This document shows positions 34,459-47,115 of a DNA stretch of 64,000 nt, piece after piece (position 1 is the first letter of the stretch; each line of letters opens with the position of its first letter). Below the pieces are notes generated by a model that saw only the letters and a program-made list of their open reading frames with translations, searched no databases and had not been told where the DNA came from. Position numbers and translations under genes: made by a program. Origin of the DNA: Nocardioides sp. SYSU D00038 (GTDB taxonomy: Bacteria; Actinomycetota; Actinomycetes; Propionibacteriales; Nocardioidaceae); assembly GCF_016924665.1 (NCBI RefSeq), contig NZ_JAFFJT010000026.1, forward strand, positions 111,329 through 175,328. Reading direction: 5' to 3'.

Positions 34459-34709
34459 AGGGTTCCTCGCGAGGGTGGGGTGCACGGGATGCACGGGGGA
34501 CGCACGACACTGTGCCGGGCGCCACACTACCCGAGCGCGGACCGCGAAATGGGGTGCGTCCGTGACATTGCGCTCGCTACCGTGGCGACGTCCCACCCCC
34601 CACCGACGGCAGGTCCAGTTGAAGCGTTGAGGCCGTTGCCCCGTGCACGCGTCGAGCCCGTCCCGCGGCTCCGCGTGCGCATCCCCACGACCTCACCAGG
34701 AGCGCTTCC

Positions 34710-36297
<1,588 letters not shown>

Positions 36298-36320
<23 letters not shown>

Positions 36321-39300
36321 CCGCGCTCCGGCCGCGCTGGCCGGGCTTGGCGGCCTTCACCTTGCCGGTGGGCCGGCTGGTCGCGCGGCCGGTCGCGTAG
36401 CCGGTGCGGGTGGCGGTGACCACGACCTTGATCCGCTTGCCCTGGTGCTTGGCCTTGAGCACCAGCTTGGCCTTCGTCGCGCCCGTGAGGAGCTTGCCGT
36501 TGGCGTACCACTGGTAGCGCACCGTGACCAGCTTGGGATCCCAGCTGCCCCGGGTGACCTTGAGCGTGCGGCCGACCCAGGGCTTGCCGGTGATCCTGGG
36601 CTTGGCGACGTTGCGGATCGCCCGCGGCGTCGCGGCCGGCTGCACGGCGGCGGTCTCGAGCGAGGTCTCGGTCGCGGGAAGGCGGCCGGCCCGGGTGGCG
36701 GTCACCCGCACCGAGAGCCGCCTGCCCACCTGCGCCGCGCCGGGCACGTACGTCGCTGCGGTGGCGCCGGCGATCGGCGCACCGTTCGCCAGCCACTGGA
36801 AGGCGGTCGTAACGTCGGCCGGCGACCAGGTGCCGGCGGTGGCGGTGAGCCGTACGCCCACCCGCGGCGTGCCCGCGATCGTCGGCCGGGCGGTGTTCTG
36901 CACCGGCACCAGCACGGGCACGACCGGCCCGACGGCCGCGGTGGTGACGACCGCGGCGGTGTAGCCCGCCCGGCTGGCGGTCACCCGCACCGAGACGTCC
37001 TTGCCAACGTCGCCGGCCGCCGGGGTGTAGGTGGCGCCGGTGGCGCCCTCGACCGGCTGGCCGTCGACCAGCCACTGGAAGGCGGTGGCCACGTCGCCGG
37101 GTTGCCAGGTGCCGGTGGTGACGGTCAGCGCCGAGCCGACCGCGGGCGTCCCGGTCACGGCGGGCGGCGAGGTGTTGGTGATGGTGCCGGGCGCGACGGT
37201 GCCCGCGGCGACGGTCACCGACTCGGGGGCGTAGCCCGCGCGCGCGGCGGTCACCCGCACCGCGAGCGGCTCGCCGACGTCGCCGGGGCCGGGCGTGTAC
37301 GACGGGCCCGTCGCGCCGGGCACGTCGACGCCGTCGACCCGCCACTGGAAAGACGTGGTGACCTCGGCGGGCGTCCAGGTGCCGGCGGTGGCGGTGACCG
37401 GCTGTCCGACGGCGGCGGTCCCGGTGACGGTGGGCTCGGTGTCGACGGCGATGGTGCCGGGCGCGACCGCCGCGGTGGGCGCCGAGTCGACCGTGGCCGG
37501 GGTGTGGCCGTCCTTGGTCGCTCGCACCCGCACGGTGACGGTGCCGCCGACGTCGGCCGGCACCGGGGTGTACGACGCGCCGGTGGCCCCGGCGACCTCG
37601 ACGCCCCGCACCAGCCACTGGTAGGCGGTGGCGGCGTCGGCGGGGTCCCAGGTGCCGGGCGTGGCGGTGAGCGCCACCCCCACCTGCGAAGTGCCGGTGA
37701 CCGTGGGCGCCGTGACGTTGCTGACCGCCGGGATCTCGACGTCGGTCACCGGCCCGCGCGACGCGGAGGTGACCGACGAGGAGGTGTAGCCGGCGCGGGT
37801 CGCGGTGACCCGGACGGCGACGGACCTACCGACGTCGGCGTCGGTGAGCGTGTAGGTCGGGCCGGTCGCACCCGCGACCTCGGCCCCGCCGGAGAGCCAC
37901 TGGAAGGTGGTGGTGACGTCGGCCGGCGACCAGGTGCCGGCCGTGGCCGAGAGCTGCTGGCCCACGACCGGGCTGCCGCTCACGACCGGGGTGGCGGTGT
38001 TGGCGATGCTGCCCGGGGTCACCGTGACGGCCGCCGACGTGGCGGTCGCGTCGGCGTAGCCGGCCCGGCTCGCGGTGACCCGCGCGCTCACCTGCTGGGT
38101 GACGTCGCCGGGGCGCGGCGTGAAGGTCGCGCTGGTCGCGCCCGCCACGGGCGCGCCGGCGACGAGCCACTCGTAGGTCGTCGTCACGTCGGCCGGCGTC
38201 CAGCCGCCGGGGGTCGCGGTCAGCGGTTCCCCCACCCGGCCCGAGCCGGTCACGACCGGTGCCGAGACGGCCTCGATCGTGCCCGGCGCCACCGTCGCGG
38301 CGGCGGAGGTCGCGCTCGCGGGGGCGTAGCCGGCGCGGGTGGCGGTGACCCGCACGGCGACCTGCTTGCCCGCGTCGCCCGGCACCGGCGTGTACGACGC
38401 GCCCGTGGCGCCGGCGACCTCGGCGCCGCCCACCAGCCACTGGAACGCGGTGGTGACGCCCGCGGGCGTCCACGCGCCGGCGGTCGCGGTGAGCGTCGAG
38501 CCGACCTTCGCCGTGCCGCTCACCACGGGCGGTGCCGTGCTGGTGATCGTGCCGGGCGCGACCTCGACCGCCGCGGACGTGGCGGTCGCGGTGGTGTGGG
38601 CCGGCTTGGTGGCGGTGACCCGCACCGCGAGCTGCTTGCCGGCGTCGGCCGGCACCGGCGTGTACGACGCGCCCGTGGCGCCGGCGACCTCGGTGCCGCC
38701 GACCAGCCACTGGAACGCCGTGGTGACGTCGGCGGGGGTCCAGGTGCCGGCCGACGCCGTGACGGACGAGCCCACCGCGGCGGTGCCGCTCACCACCGGG
38801 GACGAGGTGTTGGTGATCGTCGCCGCCGCGACCGGTGCGGTCGCGGCCGAGAACGCGGTGGCCGCGGTGTGGCCGGTCTTGGTGGCGGTGACCCGCACCG
38901 CCAGCTGGGCGCCCACGTCGGCGGGGCCGGGCGTGTAGGTCGCAGACGTGGCGCCGGCGATCTCGTCGCCGCCCTTGAGCCAGCGGTAGGCCAGCGTGAC
39001 GTCGGCGGGGTCCCAGGTGCCGGGCGTCGCGGTCAGCACCTGGCCGACCCGCGCGGTGCCGGTGATCGCCGGCGGGGCGGTGTTGGTGATCGCCGGCGGC
39101 ACCGAGGCGTCGGCGAGCTCGGCGGTGGTGATCGTCGCCGTGCCGCCGGCCGCGACGTTCACGGTGGTGGCGGTGGCGAGGGTGGTCCTGTCGTCGTGGA
39201 ACTCCGGGGCGAGCCCCGGGTCGTGGGGCTCGAAGCCGATCCGGTAGGCACCGGCCGGCAGTCCGTCGATCTCGTAGCTCCCGCCGAAGGTGCTCTCGCG

Positions 39301-40752
39301 CACGACCTGGGTCCACGCGGCGTCGACCGAGCGGTAGAGCACCACGTCGGCGTCGGTCTGGTCGCCCTCGTCGTCGGTCACGTCCCCGGCGACGGCGCCG
39401 CCGGGGACCAGCCGGACGTTGGTGCCGAGCCGCTGCCCGTTGGCGGCGAGCGTGATGGTCTCGCCTCCGCCGACGTCGGCCACGTTGCTGCCGATGGTGC
39501 TGGTCCAGTACTCCCGCGCCAGGCCCGCGCCCGACCAGTCGCGGAACCCGAGGCGGTAGCTGCCCGCGGGGAGCTGGGTCAGGGCGTAGTTGCCGTTGGC
39601 CTCGCTGAACGTCGACGACACGGGTCGCCACGCGCCGCCGCCGTCCTGGGCGTAGGCGGTCACCTCGACGTCGCCGACGGCGACGTCGACCAGGCCGTTG
39701 AGGCGCACCGTCCGGCCCAGGATCCGCGCCGCTCGGGCGAGCGTGGCGTCGCGGCCGGTGACGACCTGGCCGCTGCCGACGACGATGGTGTCGGCCGTCT
39801 CGAGCATCCGCTCGTCGTCCCACCACTCCTGGGCGACGGTGGCGTCGGAGGGCTGGAACAGCAGCCGGTACGAGCCGGCCGCCAGACCGCCGACGCTGTA
39901 GGCGCCCCCGGTGTCGGTGGTGGTGACGGCGGCCAGCTCCCAGACGCCGTCGCGCTCGTCGAGGCGGTGCACCTGGACGTAGACCTCACCCGAGGAGAGG
40001 CCGCTGGGCAGGGTGACCGTGCCGGAGATCCGGGCGGCGGTGCCGAGCACGGCGTCGACCCCCGAGCGGACCTGACCGGCGACCAGCGCGATGTCGTCGG
40101 CCTCGTCGACCGCCCGCGCGTCGTCCCAGAACTCCGGGAACAGCACGCCGGTCGGGTCCTCGTAGCCGAGCCGGTAGGTGCCGGCCTGCAGCCCGGCCAG
40201 CTCGTAGGAGCCGTTGGCGGCGGTCGTCGTGCTGGCCGTCACGTCCCAGAACCCGCCGCTGGACTGGGAGTAGGCGTCGACGTGCACGCCGGCCAGCGGC
40301 TGGCCGGCGGTGCCGGTCACGGTGCCGCGGACCTTCGGCGAGAGCGCCAGCTGTGCGTTGCGCTGCGGGACCGCCGTGGTGCCGTCGACGACGACGTCGT
40401 CGGCCTCGAAGATCGACGCGGCGTCGTCGTAGAACTCGGTGGCGTAGGTCTTGGCGGGGTCGGAGAAGCTGAGCCGGTAGGTGTCGGCCGGCAGGTCGGG
40501 CAGCACGAACGCGCCGGTGGAGCTGGTGGAGGCGAACGCCGCCGGCGCCCAGCTGCCGTCGCCCGCGGGGTCGACGTAGGCGTAGACGTAGATGCTGCCG
40601 AGCGGTGCCCCGCCGACGCCGGTGACGGTGCCCGACACGGTCGAGCCGGCCGCGTGGGCGGGGGCCGGTGCGAGCAGGACGGCGGCCGCGGTGGCCAGGG
40701 CCAGCAGGCCGGCCACCCATCGAGGTCGGGACAGCGCGGTCCGAGTGCGCAC
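36298..40752 (-). CDS. Giant secreted protein: 5 carboxypeptidase-regulatory-like plus 10 Ig-like repeats
   Basis: A 1484-residue exported protein. A signal peptide (VAGLLALATAAAVLLAPAPA, cleaved after HA) is followed by five about 100-residue domains of the carboxypeptidase regulatory-like type, each with a form of SGTVTG...AGTYRLGF and ending in EFWDD or EYW. Ten about 90-residue Ig-like units follow, with the pattern VGxxLTATxGTWxPADVTTAFQWL and GATGASYTPVPADVG. The last unit is Lys-rich. No anchor or LPxTG motif was seen. GTG at 40752 with AGGAG. A smaller paralogue lies upstream. Role unknown; an extracellular scaffold or adhesin is plausible. Confidence 0.88.
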
Positions 40753-40876
40753 GGGAGCTCCTGGGGGGTGACCGGTCGCCGGGTGCGGGGTCACCCGGTC
40801 GGGACGACCTCACGCTAGGGGAACCACGCCCCGCTCCGCGGTCGAACGCCGAACCCCGGACGGTCGCACCTGCCGG

Positions 40877-43800
40877 CTAGCGGCGCTGCTTGGCCTTGAC
40901 CTTCGCGGTCGGGCGGCTGGTGGCGGTGGCGCCGACGTAGCCGGGGCGGGTCGCGGTGACGACGACGGTGAGCTTCTTGCCCTGCTGCTTGCGGGTGGGC
41001 ACGAACGTCGCGCGGGTGGCGCCCCGGACGGCAGTCCGGCCGACGTACCACTGGAACCGCAGGGTGACCCCCGCGGGGCTCCAGGTGCCACCGCTGGCCC
41101 TCAGCCGCTTGCCGACGACGGCCTGGCCGGTGATCCGGGGGGCCGCGAGGTTGCGCAGCGGCACCGGCTTCACCACCGGCGCCCGCACCGTCTCGGTGGT
41201 CTCCGACACGGCCGAGACCGGGTCGTAGCCCGTGCGGCTCGCGGTGACCCGCACCGAGACCCGCTTGCCGGCGTCGGCCAGCACCGGCACGTAGGTCGCC
41301 CCGGTCGCGCCCGGCACCGCCACCCCGGCCACCAGCCACTGCCGGGTCAGCGTCACGTCCTCCGGTGACCAGCTGCCGTCCGTGGCGGTGAGCGAGAGCC
41401 CGACGTACGGCGAGCCGCTCACCGTCGGGGGCGAGGTGACCGTGATCGTGCCCAGCGCCACCGGCCCGGTGGCGGGCGAGTCGGCGGTGGCGGAGGTGTG
41501 GCCGGCACGGGTGGCGCGCACCCGCACCGCGACCACCTTGCCCACATCGGCGGGGCGTGGCGTCCACGTCGCACCGGTAGCCCCCGGCACCTCGACGCCG
41601 CCGACCAGCCACTGGAGCGCCGGCGTCGCGTCGCCCGGTGCCCACGCCCCGGCGTCGGCGGTGAGCGGCAGCCCGACGCGGGGGGTCCCGCTCACCGAGG
41701 GCAGGGTGGTGTTGGTGACCTCCGGTGCGGGGGCCTCGGTCACCGGACCCACCGCCGCCGACGTCACGGTCGCTGCGACGTGCCCGGCCTTGGTCGCGGT
41801 GACCCGCACGGCGATGCTGCGGCCGAGGTCGGCGGCCACCGGCGTGTAGGTCGGGGAGGTGGCACCGACGACGTCCTGGCCGTTGGAGAGCCACTGGTAC
41901 GCGAGCGTGGCGTCGCTCGGCGTCCAGGTCCCGCTGCCGGCCGTCAGCCGCTGCCCCACCGCCGGCGAGCCGGCGATCGCCGGCGCGGAGGTGTTGGCGA
42001 CCACGCCGGCGACGACGGGGTTGGTGAAGGTCGACGAGGCGACGTTGGAGCTGAACCCGTCGCGGGTGGCCGTCACCCGCACCGAGAGCACCTTGCCGAG
42101 CTCGCTCGGGGTGGGGGTGTGGCTGATGCCGGTCGCGCCGGCGATCGGCACGTTGTTGGCCAGCCACTGGTAGTCGCGGGTGACCTCGGCCGGGTTGAAC
42201 GCCGCCTCGGCGGCGGCGGTCACCGGCGAGCCGACGCGGGGCGAGTTGGTGCTCACCGTGGGGGCGCCGGCGACGTAGATGACGCCGCCGAGCGTCGCGG
42301 CGGTCGGCTCGGAGACCGACGACACCGGCGTGTAGCCGTCGCGTACGCCGGTGACGCGCACCGTGATGGGCTTGTCGCGGTCGACCGGGCGGGGCACGAA
42401 CGTCGCCTCGGTGGCGCCCGGCACCTCGACCCCGCCGGCGAGCCACTGGTAGGTCGGGGTGACGCCGACCGGCGACCAGGCACCCGGCCAGGCGCTGAGC
42501 TGGGAGCCGACCCGAGCCAGCCCCCCGATCACCGGCCTGGCGTTGTTGGTGATCAGGCCGGGCTCCACGACCGGGGCGGTCGCGGAGGTCGCGGTGCCGG
42601 GCAGGTAGCCCTCGCGGGTCGCGGTGACCCGGATCGCGATCCGCTTGCCGACGTCGGCCGCCACCGGCGCGTAGCTCTGCGCGGTCGCACCGGCGATCGG
42701 CACGCCGTCGGCGAGCCACTGCCACGCCACCGACGCCGAGGTGGGCTCCCACCAACCGGCGGTGGCGTTGAGCACCCGTCCCACCTGGGCGGTGCCGTTG
42801 ACCGTGGGCAGCATGGTGTTGGCGACCTCGGGCACCTGGGTCGCGGCCAGCACGGCGGTGAGGGCCTGGCTCGCGCCGGCCCCGACCACGACGTCGACGG
42901 CGGTCGCCAGCGTGGCGCGGTCCGGGTGGAACTCCGGCACGAACGCGTTGTCGAGCGGCCGGTAGCCCACCCGGTAGGTGCCGGGCGGCAGGCCGCGGAG
43001 CACCCACGCTCCCACGAACGACGTCGTGTCGGTGTACTTCGTGTACGCGCCGTTCGGTCCGCGGCGGTAGACGTCGACAGCAACGTCGAGGCCGGTGCCG
43101 TCGGCGCCGGTCACCGTGCCGCTGAGGGTGGCGCCGGGCTGGAGCTGGGCGTTGACCAGGGTCCGGGTGGCGCCGGCGGCGAGCGAGATGTCGGCGGCGG
43201 AGGCGAGGTCGGGCTGGTTGTTCCAGTACTCGTCGGCGTAGTCGTTGCCCGACCAGTCGCGGTAGCCGAGCCGGTAGGTGCCGGGCGGCAGGTCCCCGAC
43301 GTCGAAGGCGCCCAGGGCGTTGGTGACGTCGGAGGAGACCGGCTGCCAGCGCTCGGTCGTGCCGACGCGGGCGTAGGCGGTCACGTCGACGTTCGCCATC
43401 GGCAGCAGCAGCGGCCCGGTGACCAGCCCGGTGATGTGGGCCGCCGGGGCGAGCTGGGCGTTGCGGCCGGTGACGACCTGCACGCTCGCCACGGTGATGA
43501 CGTCGGCGTTCTCGAGCACCGCCTGGTTGTTCCACCACTCCACGGCGTAGGCGCCGTCGGCGTCCTGGAAAGCGAGGCGGTAGCTGCCGGGCGCGAGGCC
43601 GTCGATGGCGTAGCCGCCGGTCGCGTCGGTGTCGCCGGCCGAGCTGAACTCCCAGTAGTCCTCGCCCGGCACCTGCCGGTAGGCCGACACGAAAGCACCC
43701 GGCACCGCGTCGCCGCCGGGGCCGGTCACGGTGCCGCGGATGCTCCCGCCGCTGGCCAGCAGGGCGTCCACGCCGGTGCGCACCGCGCCCGCCGCGACGG

Positions 43801-44485
43801 TCACGTCGGTGGCGGCCTCGACGCTGGTGGCGTCGTTCCACCACTCCCCCAGGTGGGTGCCGAGGTAGTCCTGGAAGCCGAGCCGGTAGGTCCCGGCCCG
43901 CAGCCCGGTGACGGCGTAGCCGCCGTCGGTGGCGGTCTGCACCGAGTCGACCACCTCCCACCGGTCGCCGTGCTGGTCGACCACGCGGGCGAGGACGTCG
44001 ACGGTGACGTCGGGCAGCGGTGCGCCCGACCCGGTGACGGTGCCGCGGATCGTGGCGGTGCGCGCCAGCGAGGCGTTGCGCCCCGCGACCGTGCCGTCGG
44101 CGGGCACCACGACGTCGGTGGCCGCCTCGACGCTCGTGGCGTCGTTCCACCACTCGGCCGCGTGGGCGCCGGTGTCGTCGGCGAAGCCGAGCCGCCAGGT
44201 GCCGGGCGGCAGGCCGGCGAGGTCGTAGGCGCCGGTCGCGCCGGTCAGGGTCGAGGTGAGCCGCGTCCAGGCGCCGTCCTCGTTCCGCTGGTGGCCCCAC
44301 ACCCGGATGCCGGCCAGCGGCGCGCCCGTCGGCCCCGTGACCGTGCCGGTGACGTGTCCACCGGCGGCCGCCGCGGGCGGCGCCACCACGGTCGCGACGG
44401 CGCCCGACAGCACCACTGCCAGGGCGAGCACCAGCAGCGCGACCACCCCACCGGGTCGTCGCGTCAGCCACGGACGAGCACGCAC
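40877..44485 (-). CDS. Giant secreted protein: 5 carboxypeptidase-regulatory-like plus 7 Ig-like repeats
   Basis: A 1202-residue paralogue of the downstream gene. Signal peptide LLVLALAVVLSGAVATVVA (cleavage near AAAAG). Five about 100-residue carboxypeptidase-regulatory-like domains, two of which contain the identical AEWWNDATSVEAATDV or GEWWNDATSVEAATDV ending, then seven Ig-like units (QWLxxGVxVPGATGATW type), ending with a basic unit (VKAKQRR). GTG at 44485 has GGGAG upstream. It probably forms an operon with the downstream paralogue, 124 bases away. No anchor seen, so it is released or bound non-covalently. Unknown role. Confidence 0.88.
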   Translation of the reverse strand: MRARPWLTRRPGGVVALLVLALAVVLSGAVATVVAPPAAAAGGHVTGTVTGPTGAPLAGIRVWGHQRNEDGAWTRLTSTLTGATGAYDLAGLPPGTWRLGFADDTGAHAAEWWNDATSVEAATDVVVPADGTVAGRNASLARTATIRGTVTGSGAPLPDVTVDVLARVVDQHGDRWEVVDSVQTATDGGYAVTGLRAGTYRLGFQDYLGTHLGEWWNDATSVEAATDVTVAAGAVRTGVDALLASGGSIRGTVTGPGGDAVPGAFVSAYRQVPGEDYWEFSSAGDTDATGGYAIDGLAPGSYRLAFQDADGAYAVEWWNNQAVLENADVITVASVQVVTGRNAQLAPAAHITGLVTGPLLLPMANVDVTAYARVGTTERWQPVSSDVTNALGAFDVGDLPPGTYRLGYRDWSGNDYADEYWNNQPDLASAADISLAAGATRTLVNAQLQPGATLSGTVTGADGTGLDVAVDVYRRGPNGAYTKYTDTTSFVGAWVLRGLPPGTYRVGYRPLDNAFVPEFHPDRATLATAVDVVVGAGASQALTAVLAATQVPEVANTMLPTVNGTAQVGRVLNATAGWWEPTSASVAWQWLADGVPIAGATAQSYAPVAADVGKRIAIRVTATREGYLPGTATSATAPVVEPGLITNNARPVIGGLARVGSQLSAWPGAWSPVGVTPTYQWLAGGVEVPGATEATFVPRPVDRDKPITVRVTGVRDGYTPVSSVSEPTAATLGGVIYVAGAPTVSTNSPRVGSPVTAAAEAAFNPAEVTRDYQWLANNVPIAGATGISHTPTPSELGKVLSVRVTATRDGFSSNVASSTFTNPVVAGVVANTSAPAIAGSPAVGQRLTAGSGTWTPSDATLAYQWLSNGQDVVGATSPTYTPVAADLGRSIAVRVTATKAGHVAATVTSAAVGPVTEAPAPEVTNTTLPSVSGTPRVGLPLTADAGAWAPGDATPALQWLVGGVEVPGATGATWTPRPADVGKVVAVRVRATRAGHTSATADSPATGPVALGTITVTSPPTVSGSPYVGLSLTATDGSWSPEDVTLTRQWLVAGVAVPGATGATYVPVLADAGKRVSVRVTASRTGYDPVSAVSETTETVRAPVVKPVPLRNLAAPRITGQAVVGKRLRASGGTWSPAGVTLRFQWYVGRTAVRGATRATFVPTRKQQGKKLTVVVTATRPGYVGATATSRPTAKVKAKQRR

Positions 44486-44654
44486 AAAGGGCTCCCAACC
44501 TGTGTGCCGGTGCCCGGAGCACCCTCCCGCGCCCCGGATCACGATCACCGTAGGTCGGCGGCCGGGCCCGCACGACCGATCCGGGCCGGAATGACGAGGG
44601 GTGACTAGGAGGTCTGACCGATCGTCCGGACGGTGGTCTGGTCCGGTGCCCCGG

Positions 44655-45920
44655 TCAGGCGAACAGCGCCTGCCCGACGTGCTCGCCGGCCGCGGCCCCG
44701 GGCGGCACGGCGAAGAGCGCCGAGCCGGTCACCTTGAGGTACTCCATGAGCGCGTCGGAGCGCGCCATCGCGTTCTGGATCGGGATGAAGTGGGTGTCGG
44801 GATCGCGCACGTAGGCGAGGAAGAAGAGCCCGGCGTCGAGGGCGCCGAGGGCGTCGGTGCCGTCGACGAAGTTGTAGCCGCGACGCAGCATCCGGGCGCC
44901 GCCGTGCTGGTCGGGGTGGACCAGCCGCACGTGGGCGTCGACCGGGACCACCGGCTGGTCGTTGCTGCCCGGCATCTCGAGGTCGGGTTGGTCGTGCTCG
45001 GTGCCGCCCGACAGCGGCGCCCCGCTGCCCTTGGTGCGGCCGACGAAGGCCTCCTGGTCGCCGAGCGGCTGACGGTCCCAGACCTCGATGGTCATGTTGA
45101 AGCGCCGGGCCACCAGGTAGGAGCCGCCGGCCAGCCACGTGGCCCGCGGGTCGTCCTCGGGGGCGACCCAGACGTGCCGGTCGAGGGCCTCGGTCTCCTC
45201 CGCCTTGACGTTCATCGTCCCGTCCTTGAAGCCGAACAGGTTGCGGGGGGTGTCCTGGTTGACCGAGGTGGTCGACGTCCGGCCGAACCCCAGCTGCGAC
45301 CAGCGCACCGCGACGGTGCCGAAGCCGATCCGGGCCAGGTTGCGGATCGCGTGCACCGCCACCTGCGGGTCGTTGGCGCAGGCCTGCACGCACAGGTCGC
45401 CGTAGGAGCGTGCGGGGTCGAGGGCGTCGGCGGGAAAGTGCGGCAGGGTGCGTAGCGCCCTCGGCTGGCGGTCGGCCAGCCCGAACCGGTCGTGGCCCTC
45501 GGCGTCGCGGAACAGGCCCGGCCCGAACCCGAAGGTGATCGTGAGACCACTGGCGGGCAGCCCGATCGCCTCGCCGGTGTCGTCGGGCGGCAGGTTGGTG
45601 GCACCCTCCACGGGGCCGACCGGCCCGGCCGGCAGCCCTCGCGTCATCCGGTCGGCGGCCTCGGTCCAGGCCTCCAGCAGCGCGACGAGCTCCGAGCGGT
45701 CGTCGGTGCGGACGTCGAACGCCGCGAAGTGCAGCCGGTCCTGGGCGGGTGTGACGATGCCTGCCTGGTGGGCGCCGCGGAAGGCGTAGGCCAGCGGGGT
45801 CGCCGCCGGACCCGGCTCCGGCTCGGTGGCGCGGCCGGCGACGAAGGCGCCCGCGACCCCCGCCGCGGCGACCCCGCCGCCGAGGAGGCCGCGGCGCGAG
45901 ATCCGGCCGCCGTTCGCCAC
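44655..45920 (-). CDS. efeB: Dye-decolorizing-type heme peroxidase EfeB
   Basis: A 421-residue secreted DyP peroxidase. The Tat signal is GGRISRRGLLGGGVAAAG. GFKDGTMNV contains the DyP GxxDG motif with the distal Asp, and RRGYNFVDGTD, GLFFLAYVRDPDTHFIPIQ are typical of EfeB. It acts outside the membrane, oxidising ferrous iron or taking iron from heme, for EfeU. GTG start 5 bases after efeO (2-base gap to its stop). Last gene of efeUOB, which is preceded by an iron box. Confidence 0.92.
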   Translation of the reverse strand: MANGGRISRRGLLGGGVAAAGVAGAFVAGRATEPEPGPAATPLAYAFRGAHQAGIVTPAQDRLHFAAFDVRTDDRSELVALLEAWTEAADRMTRGLPAGPVGPVEGATNLPPDDTGEAIGLPASGLTITFGFGPGLFRDAEGHDRFGLADRQPRALRTLPHFPADALDPARSYGDLCVQACANDPQVAVHAIRNLARIGFGTVAVRWSQLGFGRTSTTSVNQDTPRNLFGFKDGTMNVKAEETEALDRHVWVAPEDDPRATWLAGGSYLVARRFNMTIEVWDRQPLGDQEAFVGRTKGSGAPLSGGTEHDQPDLEMPGSNDQPVVPVDAHVRLVHPDQHGGARMLRRGYNFVDGTDALGALDAGLFFLAYVRDPDTHFIPIQNAMARSDALMEYLKVTGSALFAVPPGAAAGEHVGQALFA

Positions 45921-45922
45921 GG

Positions 45923-47092
45923 TCAGGACAGTACCGCCGCGGTCAGGCGCGACAGCGGCTCGGAGAGGGCGTTGACAGCGTCGGAGAGCGCCTTCACCTC
46001 GTCGGGGGTCAGCTCGTCGTAGTAGACGAAGCCGGTGCCGTCGCGGTGGGAGTCGAGCAGCTCCTGCAGCTCCGCGAAGCGGGCGTCGAGCTGGTCGGCC
46101 AGCGCGGCGTCCTTGCCGGCGACGATCGGCCGGACGCCCTCGTAGGCGACCCGGGCACCGTCGACGTTGGCCTGGAAGTCCCACAGGTCGGTGCGCGACC
46201 AGTACTCCTCCTCGCCGGTGACCTTGCCGGTGGCGACCTCCTCGAGCAGGCCGCGCGAGCCGTTGGCGATCTGGTCGACGGTGAAGGTGAGCTCCTGGAT
46301 CCGCTCGTCGAGGGTGCGGGTGTTGGCGAGCAGGTCGTCGGCGTACGTCGCGCGCTCGGCCGGGGTCAGGGCCGTGTAGCCCTCGGCACGTGCCGGCCAC
46401 AGGTCCTTCTCGATGCGGTGCCACCCGGTCCACTCCTGGCCGGGCTCGAGGTCGGCCTCGCGGGCGTCCATCTTCGGGTCGAGGTCGCCGAACGACTCCG
46501 CCACGGTCTCGATCCGCTCCCAGTGGGTGCGGGCCACGGCGTAGAGGTCGCGGGCCGCGTCGTCGTCGCCCGTCTTGTAGAGCTCGACGAAGTCGGTGGT
46601 CTTCACCAGCAGCTGGTCGGACTGGTCCTGCACGTAGGCGGCGTAGTTGGCCAGCGCCTGGTCGACGAGCTCCTGGTCGTCGGCGTCGACCTCGGGCTCC
46701 GCGTCCGACCCGGTGACGGTGAACGGCGCCCGGATACCGTCGCCCTTCATCCCGGGCTTGCAGGCGGTGAAGTAGTCGCCCGCCGGAGCGTTGACGACCA
46801 GCTCGCGGTTGAGGTTCGGGCCGATGTTCTCGACCTCGGCCACGATCCGCAGCCCGTCCTCGCCCAGCAGGTAGAACTCGGTCACCTGCGAGCCGGTGTT
46901 GGTGACGTCGAAGGTGAGGGTGCCGGCCGGCGCCTCGCCCGCCGAGACGTCGCAGGCGTCGTCGGAGGAGGCCACGGTGAGGGCCCGGGCGTCGCCGTCC
47001 TCGCCTGCGGGGCGGTCGGTGCTCTCGGTGCCGCAGGCCACGAGCGCGGGCACGGCGAGGGCGAGCGCGGCGAGGTGGAGGGACGTGCGCAT
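45923..47092 (-). CDS. efeO: Iron uptake lipoprotein EfeO
   Basis: A 389-residue exported protein. Lipoprotein signal HLAALALAVPALVAC with lipid Cys20. Residues about 40-130 are a cupredoxin-like domain (TLTFDVTNTGSQVTEFYLLG, GDYFTACKPGMKGDG) and the rest is the M75 (imelysin-like) domain with GQEWTGWHRIEKDLW, containing the HxxE metal motif. It hands iron to EfeU. ATG at 47092, AAGGAA upstream. Middle gene of efeUOB, 23 bases after efeU. Confidence 0.93.
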   Translation of the reverse strand: MRTSLHLAALALAVPALVACGTESTDRPAGEDGDARALTVASSDDACDVSAGEAPAGTLTFDVTNTGSQVTEFYLLGEDGLRIVAEVENIGPNLNRELVVNAPAGDYFTACKPGMKGDGIRAPFTVTGSDAEPEVDADDQELVDQALANYAAYVQDQSDQLLVKTTDFVELYKTGDDDAARDLYAVARTHWERIETVAESFGDLDPKMDAREADLEPGQEWTGWHRIEKDLWPARAEGYTALTPAERATYADDLLANTRTLDERIQELTFTVDQIANGSRGLLEEVATGKVTGEEEYWSRTDLWDFQANVDGARVAYEGVRPIVAGKDAALADQLDARFAELQELLDSHRDGTGFVYYDELTPDEVKALSDAVNALSEPLSRLTAAVLS

Positions 47093-47115
47093 GGTGAGGT
47101 CTTCCTTCGAGTGGG

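Noticed and set aside
34596..34709. Regulatory upstream peptide for the ABC-F gene, as in antibiotic-induced attenuation
   Set aside because: A GTG frame exists but overlaps the ABC-F start, and no terminator hairpin or T tract was found.
34459..34709. Leader peptide, T-box or riboswitch before serA
   Set aside because: No small frame rich in Ser codons, no terminator and no T-box core sequence could be recognised.
36445..44608. Long open frames on the plus strand opposite the giant repeat proteins
   Set aside because: They are Gly/Arg/Val-rich shadows of the Ig-like repeats, with no domain or ribosome site. The minus-strand frames have signal peptides and clear domains.
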